NCBI GenBank assembly: GCA_903832025.1 | Contig: CAIKZY010000033.1 | Location: 1 to 49,666 of the forward strand | Reading direction: 5' to 3' | From: an uncultured Actinomycetes bacterium | GTDB lineage: Bacteria > Actinomycetota > Actinomycetes > S36-B12 | DNA length: 49,666 nt | Shown here: positions 9,773 to 17,911 of the stretch, in pieces | Layout: the number at the start of each line of letters is the position of its first letter | Numbering within the stretch: the stretch's first letter is position 1 | The notes under the pieces: generated by a model | Told to the model about the DNA's origin: nothing | Database searches by the model: none | What the model saw: only the letters and a program-made list of their open reading frames with translations | Translations under genes and position numbers: made by a program

Positions 9773-10582
9773 ATGAGCGGACTGCACGGTTTCCTTCCCC
9801 CCTTCACTGCAACCGGCGGCTCAGCCTTGGTGCCGCAGATGCCCTGGCACTACTCCGGCACGCTGATGACGGTTGAGTACCGCACCGATCCCGCCAACGT
9901 GCGCGCCATCCTGCCGAACGAGCTTGACCTGGCACCGGAGGATCCGGGCGCAGTGGCGTTCATCTGGGCCGACTGGCAGTCCTGCTCCACCGGCGGAGCC
10001 GAGCTGCTGGACCCGTCGCGATCGCAGTACCTAGAGGCATTCGTCGTGGTGCGCTGTGCCTACCAGTCAGTGACGTACAGTCGATGCGTCCTGATCTGGG
10101 TGACCACTGATTTCGCGATCGGTCGCGGCTGGTTCCAGGGATACCCGAAGAAGCTCGGCAGTGTCCACGTCACTCGCCCCTACGCCAGGGGCATCGCAGC
10201 GCCGCGCATCGCCGCCGGGGGAACCTTCGGGGCCTCATTGGCCGCTTACGACCATCGACTGGCCAGTGCGAAGGTCACCCTGCGCGAGCCTGCGGCATCC
10301 AACGGTTTCGTCAACGGACACAAGATGCTGCACCACCGGGTGATGCCATCCATCGTGCCCGGCGCGGGGCTGTCGCTGAATCAAGTGGCAACCATGGGCG
10401 GTATCGACCTGGACCTGGGTCAACCGTGGGTCGGGGACGCCGAACTCACCTTGCATGACTCGCCCTGGGATCAGCCGGCATCACTGCTTCCGGTGCAGGA
10501 GATCATCGCCGGCTACTTCTGCGAGGTCGGCACGACCTTCAATGGCGGAACTCTGCTTCACGATGACTCTGCCGCGATCTGA
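9773..10582 (+). CDS. Acetoacetate decarboxylase-family protein
   Basis: VEYRTDPANVRAILPNELDL; GWFQGYPKKLGSVHVTRPY (active-site-like YPKK). Confidence 0.75.
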   Translation: MSGLHGFLPPFTATGGSALVPQMPWHYSGTLMTVEYRTDPANVRAILPNELDLAPEDPGAVAFIWADWQSCSTGGAELLDPSRSQYLEAFVVVRCAYQSVTYSRCVLIWVTTDFAIGRGWFQGYPKKLGSVHVTRPYARGIAAPRIAAGGTFGASLAAYDHRLASAKVTLREPAASNGFVNGHKMLHHRVMPSIVPGAGLSLNQVATMGGIDLDLGQPWVGDAELTLHDSPWDQPASLLPVQEIIAGYFCEVGTTFNGGTLLHDDSAAI

Positions 10583-10600
10583 TTTCGGAGAACGAACCCG

Positions 10601-11539
10601 ATGAGGCCCAAGCTGGTGAGCGTGCTCACTGAGAACTGGACCATGACGGATCCGCGAGATATTCGCAGCATCGTGCGCATGGCGCAGGAAGCTGAAGATG
10701 CCGGCTTCGACATGGTGATGGTCAGCGATCACGTGCTCCTAGGTCCATCGGCAGGCGCGAATGGTCGCATGGACAATCCGCGCGATTATGCGATGCCGGG
10801 CAATCAGGATCCGGCGACTGAGTGGCCATCGTCTCTGGTGCTGCTCAGCGCCATCGCCGCCGCCACCACCACGATTCGCGTCGGTGCGATCGCCCTGATC
10901 GCGCCGTTGCGTCATCCGCTGGTCCTGGCCAAGGACCTGGCCACCTTGGACTTGCTGGCTGAGGGCCGGCTGGTCATCCAGCCCACGGTGAGTTGGCACA
11001 AGGATGAGTACGACGCGCTCGGGGTTCCATTCACCAAGCGTGGCAGGATCCTCGATGAGGATCTGGAGATCTGGAGTCGGGTCTGGGCAGCATCGCCGGC
11101 GTCCTTCCATGGCGACTACTTCGACTTCACCGATGTCTATGTCGACCCCAAGCCACGCACTCCCAGCGGTCCGGCGATGTGGTTCGGCGGTGAATCACTG
11201 ACCGATCCGGTGCTGCATCGCCTGGTGAAATACGGCAGCGGTTACCACCCGCTGGGTCGACCGAAGGCAGATGATGTCGCCAAGCTGCGGGATGGGCTGG
11301 CTGCTGCGGGTCGGTCACTGGACGAGATCGAGATGGTTGGTGGCACCCGCGTGGAATTCCCCGATGACCATTCCCTCGCCCCACTTCCCGAAGCCCTTGC
11401 CGGCATCCCGGAGCAGATGGCCATGGGCTTTGGCACCTTTTGCATCAAGCCGTCGATCTTCATCGATGAGCGTGACCGTCATGCGCAGTTCTGTCGCGAG
11501 GTCGTGCAGCGGGTCGAGGCTCTGACGTCGACGCGTTGA
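10601..11539 (+). CDS. LLM-class (F420-dependent type) oxidoreductase
   Basis: Bacterial luciferase-like fold motifs: FDMVMVSDHVLLGP, TTIRVGAIALIAPLRHPLVLAKDLATLDLLAEGRL. Confidence 0.85.
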   Translation: MRPKLVSVLTENWTMTDPRDIRSIVRMAQEAEDAGFDMVMVSDHVLLGPSAGANGRMDNPRDYAMPGNQDPATEWPSSLVLLSAIAAATTTIRVGAIALIAPLRHPLVLAKDLATLDLLAEGRLVIQPTVSWHKDEYDALGVPFTKRGRILDEDLEIWSRVWAASPASFHGDYFDFTDVYVDPKPRTPSGPAMWFGGESLTDPVLHRLVKYGSGYHPLGRPKADDVAKLRDGLAAAGRSLDEIEMVGGTRVEFPDDHSLAPLPEALAGIPEQMAMGFGTFCIKPSIFIDERDRHAQFCREVVQRVEALTSTR

Positions 11540-11565
11540 CGTCGACGCGTTGACGTGGAGGCGTT
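11524..11565. repeat. 14-bp tandem repeat x3 spanning the stop codon of the upstream CDS
   Basis: GACGTCGACGCGTT / GACGTCGACGCGTT / GACGTGGAGGCGTT; TGA stop at 11537-11539. Confidence 0.9.
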
Positions 11566-11839
11566 GACCGCATAGGGAAGCGCTTGCCAACACGTCCGCG
11601 GGTCAACGACTCCTGGTTGTTCACTCATGCCCACGGGCCTGCAGGCAGTGTGCGTGACACCAAGCCGCTCGTCGACACATGTTCGACCTCATCCGCTTGT
11701 GCAGAACACATCAATTGACGTCACCGCCGTCTGTTCTCACTGCAAAGCTTCACGTGTTCATGCCCTTGTCCGCCAAGTCCTCGGTGACCGGTGCACCGCA
11801 CGCCTGGACAGCCGAAATTCTTGACGTTAGCGTTCGTGC

Positions 11840-12493
11840 ATGAGCAGTGTGGGTAAGTGCTTCCGAGTTGCCACCGCGGTTCTCCCGCTTTTTGCTGCAA
11901 CGGTCTTCACCGCTCATGCAGCATATGCGCGCACAGCAGACTGGGTGGTGACCACCAGTTGCGATGGTGACGCGCAGTTGCCGCTCCAAGCGCAGCCCGG
12001 TGACGTTATCGAAATTGATCTGGTGAATTGCACCGCGGGCGGAATTCTCGTGAACGTCAATGGGACGTTCCGCGCGCCGAATGCCACCGGGACGTCCTCT
12101 GGCTACTTTGGCGATCCCAACGTGTTCAACTCCCCAGGGCATGGTCCGACCGGGTTCCCAGAACTTGGCCCGGTCAATGACTGGTACGTCTTTGCGGCAA
12201 ATGGTCAAGTGACGACCATTTACGCCGAGCTGCAAGGCACTGATGGCGCAGGCAATCCGCTGCGACCCGGGGTGGCCCTTGCTGGGATTGGTAACACCGG
12301 CAACCCCAATTTCGTGCTGCGCTACGGCCCCCCGATAGATGCCGTGCCCGTGCCGATGTGGCTGCAAAGTTATGGCAGGAATGCGGCGGATGCCCCATGC
12401 CGTGAGGGGTGGGGTCCTTCGTGGGCTCAATGGATGAATGCCGGTGCTGGTGGTTGGACCTGCGATCGGCAGATTCCTGCGTACGGCCAGTAG
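11840..12493 (+). CDS. Secreted hypothetical protein with Cys/Trp/Gly C-terminal motif
   Basis: N-terminal signal peptide (VATAVLPLFAATVFTAHAAYA); C-term WLQSYGRNAADAPCREGWGPSWAQWMNAGAGGWTCDRQ. Confidence 0.75.
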   Translation: MSSVGKCFRVATAVLPLFAATVFTAHAAYARTADWVVTTSCDGDAQLPLQAQPGDVIEIDLVNCTAGGILVNVNGTFRAPNATGTSSGYFGDPNVFNSPGHGPTGFPELGPVNDWYVFAANGQVTTIYAELQGTDGAGNPLRPGVALAGIGNTGNPNFVLRYGPPIDAVPVPMWLQSYGRNAADAPCREGWGPSWAQWMNAGAGGWTCDRQIPAYGQ

Positions 12494-12852
12494 TTGTACC
12501 AATCGGGAACTGCACAAGCGTTGTTCACCCCGATACATTCTCGCTTGCGCGGCTTCCATCAATTCCACGCGCCTGGGGGCACCGTGGGCGTGTGCGAGCC
12601 ACGCCATGAGCCACGATGACGCACACGAGCATGGGTACCGAACGGGGGTGATCTTCCAGGTGCACAGACCATCGGGATTGCTCACCACGCACGCCACCAC
12701 CATGTACGCCACATCCCGGGCGCCGTCGCGCCCCGAAGCAACTCGCAGGGCCGACGTCATGTGGCCCGCAAGCGGGATCACGTGGTCGGAGAACCAGCGG
12801 CAGAGCCAAAGATCTGTGGCACAGGCGCCTCGACTGCCATCACGTGACGGGC

Positions 12853-14202
12853 CTAGAAATCTTCCAGGTATTCGGCAATCTCCCACTCGGTCACTTCGCG
12901 AGTAGTCGGATCCGCGACCGCTTCCTCATATCGGCGGACCTCATCGCGCTTGAGAGTCTCGAATGCCTGCACGAACGGCTCACCGAGCAACTCGACCAGG
13001 AACGTGTCGGCGCGCATGGCGTCCAGGGAGTCGGTCAAGGTCATGGGCAGCGTCGGGCGTGAGTCGTCGGTGTAGGACCAGCCTTCGGAGGCCGGCGGGC
13101 AGTCGAGCTGCCTGCGCAGTCCATCGAGTGCGGCAGCCAAGATCACTGCGATCATGATGTACGGGTTTGCCGCGCCGTCGCCGATCCGTACCTCCAACCG
13201 CGTGCCCGCCCCGCGCTCTGGCGGGATGCGCACGAAGGTGGTCCGGTTGTCATATCCCCAACTCGACCGATGCGGGGCCATGGTGTCCGGTCCCAGTCGC
13301 TTGTAGGCGTTGATCGTGGGGTTGCAGAAGGCCACCAGCGCCGGTGCGTGCTCCAAGATCCCGGCCATCATGCGCATCGCGATCAGCGACAGGCTGCCAT
13401 CTGCATCACCCATCAGATTGGCGCCATTGACATCGGTGACCGACAGGTGGAGATGGAATCCACTGCCGCCTTCGTCGCTCCATGGCTTCCCGATGAAGGT
13501 GCTCATGAGGCCACGACGTGCCGTGACGTCCTTGATGGCGGTCTTGAACAAGAAGGTGCGGTCAGCGGCATCGAGTGCATCGCCATGCCACAGGTTGATC
13601 TCGTACTGCGACGGACAGAATTCATGATTGCCGGCGAAGGCACCGATGTTGAGCCGATCCAGCATGCGCAGCAGGTACAAGAACGTGCCATCAGGATCCA
13701 CCAGGGCCCCGGTCTGGTAGACCCGACCGGTCTTGTTCAGCACGCGCTCCCATTGACCGTGTGGCCTGTGCGCCAGGTAGAACTCCAGTTCCGGACCGAC
13801 AACCGGCAGCAGCCCCAGGGCCTTGTATTCCTCGATGACTCGCCGCAGCAGGGTGCGCGGTGCGATGGCGTTGGGCGATCCGTCCGGCTCGTCGATATCA
13901 GCGATCGCGTACGCGACTCCCTCCTCCCAGGGCAATGGTCGAATGGTGGTCGCATCCAGTCGGGACACCATGTCGGACAGTCCGTCCTGCAGGCTCCCAT
14001 GGCCATCGAGGACATCCCCGCGCGTGGTGGTCGTCCAGGTCGCCTGGCAGAACGCCGGTCCGTGCCCGGCGGCCCGCTCCAACTGCGAGACGGTGATGTC
14101 TTTGGAGCGCGGCAGGCCCAGCACATCTGGCCACAGCAAGCGCAAGATGTCGATGCCCTGGGTCTCCAGATCCCTTCGGACGTCTGCCAGTTCTTGCTGC
14201 AT
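12853..14202 (-). CDS. Glutamine synthetase family protein (second paralogue)
   Basis: STFIGKPWSDEGGSGFHLHLSV; RRLGPDTMAPHRSSWGYDNRTTFVRIP; GDGAANPYIMIAVILAA. Confidence 0.87.
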   Translation of the reverse strand: MQQELADVRRDLETQGIDILRLLWPDVLGLPRSKDITVSQLERAAGHGPAFCQATWTTTTRGDVLDGHGSLQDGLSDMVSRLDATTIRPLPWEEGVAYAIADIDEPDGSPNAIAPRTLLRRVIEEYKALGLLPVVGPELEFYLAHRPHGQWERVLNKTGRVYQTGALVDPDGTFLYLLRMLDRLNIGAFAGNHEFCPSQYEINLWHGDALDAADRTFLFKTAIKDVTARRGLMSTFIGKPWSDEGGSGFHLHLSVTDVNGANLMGDADGSLSLIAMRMMAGILEHAPALVAFCNPTINAYKRLGPDTMAPHRSSWGYDNRTTFVRIPPERGAGTRLEVRIGDGAANPYIMIAVILAAALDGLRRQLDCPPASEGWSYTDDSRPTLPMTLTDSLDAMRADTFLVELLGEPFVQAFETLKRDEVRRYEEAVADPTTREVTEWEIAEYLEDF

Positions 14203-14242
14203 GTGCTGCCCCTTGTCGCCGGTACCAGTATCGTAGGAGATC

Positions 14243-14256
14243 GTTCGGCCCCCAAC
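14243..14256. promoter_or_regulatory. Candidate MarR operator (copy 2, 12/14 match) inside an 8-bp-arm inverted repeat
   Basis: GTTCGGCCCCCAAC; flanking AGATCGTT...AACGATCT (14238-14261) in a divergent promoter. Confidence 0.5.
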
Positions 14257-14318
14257 GATCTCGAAATCCTATGTCGAATCGTGCGCCGACGGGGCCACTT
14301 TGGGAGAGGATGTGCCGC

Positions 14319-15047
14319 ATGCGCGTCCTATTCATGCAGCACGATGCCTTCAGCCCGCCCCGGCTGCTGTCCGAGCGTTTCGCCGAGCTCGGCTTTGAGG
14401 TCGTGGAAGAGCTCATCGTGGAATCAACGCACTACGACACACCCGGCACGGTCACCTACGACTTTCCTGACCCGAAGAGCGTCGACGTCATCGTGCCTAT
14501 GGGCTCACCGTGGGGTGCCTGGGATGACGACACCATCGGCTCGTGGCTGTTACCGGAGTTGCAGTGGCTGCGCGACGCCGATGCCGCAGGCGTTCCGGTC
14601 CTGGGCATCTGCTTCGGCGGCCAGCTGCTGGCACGGGCACATGGCGGATCGGTCGGGCGCGCACCGGACTGCGAGATCGGCTGGACCAGCGTGTGGAGTG
14701 AGGACGAGACCATCGTCCCGACCGGACCGTGGTTTTCATTCCATTTCGACCGGTGGGCACTGCCACCGGGTGCGACCGAAATCGCCCGCACCTCGCGGGC
14801 ATCCCAGGCGTTTACCCTGCGCAAGAACCTGGCACTGCAATTCCATCCCGAGCTGACCGGCCCGATGCTGCAGGGCTGGTACGACTCACCGGGCGATGCA
14901 CGCTCACTGATTTCCCGCGACGGCCAGGACCCGGACGTGCTCCTGGCCTACACCTACGCCGAGCAGGCCAAGGCCCGCATGCGCGCGCATCACCTCGTCG
15001 ACAACTTCCTGATCCATGTTGCCGGCCTGGGACATCTGCTGTCGTAG
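14319..15047 (+). CDS. Class-I glutamine amidotransferase-like protein
   Basis: VLGICFGGQLLARAHGG and LALQFHPELTGPM; ATG 14319 (MRVLFMQHDAF) favoured over ORF start 14271. Confidence 0.85.
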   Translation: MRVLFMQHDAFSPPRLLSERFAELGFEVVEELIVESTHYDTPGTVTYDFPDPKSVDVIVPMGSPWGAWDDDTIGSWLLPELQWLRDADAAGVPVLGICFGGQLLARAHGGSVGRAPDCEIGWTSVWSEDETIVPTGPWFSFHFDRWALPPGATEIARTSRASQAFTLRKNLALQFHPELTGPMLQGWYDSPGDARSLISRDGQDPDVLLAYTYAEQAKARMRAHHLVDNFLIHVAGLGHLLS

Positions 15048-15051
15048 CGGC

Positions 15052-15087
15052 CAGCAGTCCGTGTAGCAGTGCGTGCAGCAGTCTCCA
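15052..15087. repeat. Degenerate 12-bp tandem repeat x3
   Basis: CAGCAGTCCGTG / TAGCAGTGCGTG / CAGCAGTCTCCA just after stop codon of 14319-15047. Confidence 0.65.
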
Positions 15088-15112
15088 TCACCACGTGGTC
15101 GCGATCGCCAGC

Positions 15113-15152
15113 CCTGGCGGACGGAGCTCAGGCCTGGCGGACGGAGCTTAGG
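15113..15152. repeat. 20-bp tandem duplication spanning the stop codon of the P450
   Basis: CCTGGCGGACGGAGCTCAGG / CCTGGCGGACGGAGCTTAGG; stop (tta on + strand) at 15148-15150. Confidence 0.88.
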
Positions 15153-16392
15153 CCTGCCGAACCGGCAGGCGCTTGAAGCCATGCACGAAGTTGGACAGCA
15201 CGTAGTCCGGTGTCCCATCGGGTTGCAGGTTCACGTCCCGGGCAATCAGGTCCTCGAACATGATCTGAATCTCCAGTCGTGCCAATGAGTTGCCCAGGCA
15301 CATGTGCGGACCGCCGCGGCCGAAGGACATGTGCTCATTGGGATGGCGTTGCACGTCGAACCGATACGGGTCGGCGAAGACGTCCTCGTCTCGGTTGCCC
15401 GAGCCGAACCACACCACCACCTTGTCACCGGCGGCGATCTCCTGACCGTTCAGCACTGTCGCCTGTCGTGCCGTACGCCGGAAGTGATGTACCGGCGATG
15501 CCATCCGCAAGAACTCCTCCACCGCCCAGGGGATCAGCTCCGGGCGCTCGCGCAAGATGGCCAGTTGGTCCGGATTGGCCATCAGGTTGTTCATCGTGTG
15601 CGTAATGGTGTGGCGTGTCGTCTCATTGCCGGCAACCACCAGCAACAGGAAATAGTTCCGGAAATCACGGGCATCCAGCGGGATGCCGTCTGCGGGCTCG
15701 GTGTTCAGCAGGACCGACACCAGGTCCGAGCCGTTGCCGCCCTTGCGATTCCATGCCAGTTCGTAGCCGTACTCGAACACCTCAAGTGCTGCCGGGGAAC
15801 GGAACGGCAGGTCACGGAACTGCTCGCTTTCGGGGCTGTCAGCAAGGACATCGGCATGCTCGGGATCCTGGTTGCCCACCATCTTGTTGCCCCATTTGAT
15901 GAGGTTCGGGATGTCGGACTCAGGGACATCGAGCAACTGAGCCAGCACGCGTATGGGGAAGTCGGCCGCAACCTCGGCTACGAAATCGAATCGATCCTGT
16001 GTCAGGGCCCGATCCAGCGTGGTCGCGGTGATGCCGCGCAGGAACGTCTCATATCCCGCCAAGGCACGCGGGGTGAACTGCGGCTGGAGCATCTTGCGCA
16101 GCGTGCGATGGCGATCACCGTCCGTCTCAAGAATTGACTTGCGAATCTCCAGCTGCCGGGTGTCCAGTTCCTCCAGGTTGGCCGCGCCGATCTCGCTGGA
16201 GTACGTCTGGGTGTCCCGGAGGACTTCGACGATGTCGGCATACCTGGTCACCGACCAGAAGCCATGGTTGGGGGCTTCCTCGACATTCCAGTGCACCGGT
16301 GACTGCCGACGCAGCTCCTCGAACACCGACCACGGCGCCCCGTTGCTGAACAGGCTCAGGTCAGCCAGGGTGATATCGGTCAAGGTTGCCAT
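15148..16392 (-). CDS. Cytochrome P450 (CYP124/125/142-like)
   Basis: LVVAGNETTRHTITH, EEFLRMASPVHHFRRTA, heme loop FGRGGPHMCLGNSLARLE. Confidence 0.92.
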   Translation of the reverse strand: MATLTDITLADLSLFSNGAPWSVFEELRRQSPVHWNVEEAPNHGFWSVTRYADIVEVLRDTQTYSSEIGAANLEELDTRQLEIRKSILETDGDRHRTLRKMLQPQFTPRALAGYETFLRGITATTLDRALTQDRFDFVAEVAADFPIRVLAQLLDVPESDIPNLIKWGNKMVGNQDPEHADVLADSPESEQFRDLPFRSPAALEVFEYGYELAWNRKGGNGSDLVSVLLNTEPADGIPLDARDFRNYFLLLVVAGNETTRHTITHTMNNLMANPDQLAILRERPELIPWAVEEFLRMASPVHHFRRTARQATVLNGQEIAAGDKVVVWFGSGNRDEDVFADPYRFDVQRHPNEHMSFGRGGPHMCLGNSLARLEIQIMFEDLIARDVNLQPDGTPDYVLSNFVHGFKRLPVRQA

Positions 16393-16418
16393 GTGTTCCT
16401 CCGGGCACGTTCACGATC

Positions 16419-16432
16419 GTTCGGGTCCGAAC
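16419..16432. promoter_or_regulatory. Candidate MarR operator (copy 3)
   Basis: GTTCGGGTCCGAAC in divergent P450/marR promoter, 26 bp from P450 start. Confidence 0.7.
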
Positions 16433-16527
16433 TATCTGCATAGAGTAGACCTGCCAGGGGCGATACGGGCACACTTGGGCAAGTTCGGTCCGATGGCCGG
16501 GCGTTCAACCTGTGTCATGGAGGTCCG

Positions 16528-17022
16528 GTGCCCGGTCAACACACGCTCGCTGAAACCGAGAATCAGGTCACCACTCGACTGGCCGGCATGGACTTGGACT
16601 TCGATGCCATGGCCGTGACGTCGAACCTGTTTCGCGCGGCAAACTCAGCCCGTAACTACCTCGAACGCACGGTGCTTGCCCGGGTGAACCTGACGTGGAC
16701 GGCATTTGTCGTGCTGTGGGTGGCGTGGATCTGGGAGACCGGTGAGACGCGCGAGATCGCGGCGGAGACCGGTGTATCCAAGGCGACCTTGTCCGGAGTG
16801 CTGGCCACCCTCGAAGGGCGCGGCCTGCTCACGCGCACGCGTGGCAAGCACGACGGTCGATTGGTGGTGGTCGAGCTGACACCGGCCGGCAAGCGCGTGA
16901 TGAAGCGGCTGTTCCCGGAATTCAATGCCGCCGAGCGCGAGGTGACTCGGTTGATCGCCAAGGAGCATCTGGGCGATGCCGCTCAGTACCTGCGGACCAT
17001 CACCACCGCAACGCAGGTATAG
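16528..17022 (+). CDS. MarR-family transcriptional regulator
   Basis: Winged HTH: IAAETGVSKATLSGVLATLEGRGLLTRTRGKHDGRLVVVELTPAGKRVMKRLFP. Confidence 0.88.
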   Translation: MPGQHTLAETENQVTTRLAGMDLDFDAMAVTSNLFRAANSARNYLERTVLARVNLTWTAFVVLWVAWIWETGETREIAAETGVSKATLSGVLATLEGRGLLTRTRGKHDGRLVVVELTPAGKRVMKRLFPEFNAAEREVTRLIAKEHLGDAAQYLRTITTATQV

Positions 17023-17056
17023 CCCAACGCAGGTATAGCCCAACGCAGGGATAGCG
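17009..17056. repeat. 16-bp tandem repeat x3 spanning the marR stop codon
   Basis: CAACGCAGGTATAGCC x2 + CAACGCAGGGATAGCG; TAG stop at 17020-17022. Confidence 0.9.
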
Positions 17057-17104
17057 CGCGGCCAGGATCGTATGAGTAACGCGCGCGGGGCTTGAGCTCG
17101 CGCG

Positions 17105-17800
17105 TTACCGCCGGTCGCATGCTGCAACGAACGCCCTGGCCACCGAGAGCTGGTCAGGATCAACGTCCCAGGTGTCCTCCGGATGCCACTGGACTCCGGC
17201 GGTCCATGCCGGCGCCGGACACCACACGGCTTCCACCGTTTCGTCCTCGGCCCTGCCCACGACCTCCAGGCCTTCGGCAACGACGTCGATAGCCTGATGG
17301 TGATAGCACGATCCGCGAACAGTGTCACCGCGCAGACCCATCATCGGGGCATTGCCGGTCAGCGCGACGGTGCGAACCTGGTGCCGGTGGTGCTGCGGCA
17401 TGTCCACGATCAGGCGTCCACCCAGGGCGGTGTTGAGCACGTGCAGACCGCGGCAGACCGCAAGGAGGGGGATTGCGGTGTCCAGGCAGTAGCGCACCAG
17501 GGTGATATCGGATTCATCCTGGACATCGTCCATGTCGTACAGCGATGGATGGCCGTCCGAGCAGCCGTAGCGGGTCGGTCGGATGTCACCGCCGCCGGGC
17601 ATCAGCACGCCATCAACCCCGGCAAGCCGTTCGGCCCAGTTCAGGGCATCCGGGTCGTTTCCCGGCAGCAGGGTGATCGGGTCGCCGCCGGCGGCCCAGA
17701 TCCATTCGGCAAGTGCTCGGGAGGTGACCACTCCCCGGTAGCGCAAGGCGCTGGCCGACTCGGTGAACCTGCCGAGGATGGCAATCTTCGGACGTGGCAT
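17105..17800 (-). CDS. Peptidase C26 / gamma-glutamyl-GABA hydrolase (PuuD-like)
   Basis: LLAVCRGLHVLNTALGGRLIVDMPQH; CYHHQAID; GVQWHPEDTW. Confidence 0.85.
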   Translation of the reverse strand: MPRPKIAILGRFTESASALRYRGVVTSRALAEWIWAAGGDPITLLPGNDPDALNWAERLAGVDGVLMPGGGDIRPTRYGCSDGHPSLYDMDDVQDESDITLVRYCLDTAIPLLAVCRGLHVLNTALGGRLIVDMPQHHRHQVRTVALTGNAPMMGLRGDTVRGSCYHHQAIDVVAEGLEVVGRAEDETVEAVWCPAPAWTAGVQWHPEDTWDVDPDQLSVARAFVAACDRR

Positions 17801-17837
17801 GAAACCTCCAAGTAGGTGGTGGCCGGGCCGATAATTT

Positions 17838-17851
17838 GTTAGGGTCCAAAC
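17838..17851. promoter_or_regulatory. Candidate MarR operator (copy 4, variant)
   Basis: GTTAGGGTCCAAAC between divergent C26 hydrolase and ALDH genes. Confidence 0.6.
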
Positions 17852-17911
17852 GATTTCCCTGAGAAGTATGGCACTGCCGACTTCTCATCGTCTCGAACAT
17901 GGAGCAGCCGC

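Noticed and set aside
11750-12886. 378-aa minus-strand ORF covering the secreted protein gene
   Set aside because: Runs antisense to a gene with a clear signal peptide and has no coherent domain; 12494-12852 left unannotated because no frame is convincing.
13270-14856. 528-aa plus-strand ORF
   Set aside because: Antisense to the second GS gene and then out of frame with the amidotransferase; no recognisable protein.
11524-17056. CRISPR arrays
   Set aside because: The tandem repeats are short, contiguous and lack unique spacers; no cas genes anywhere in the window.
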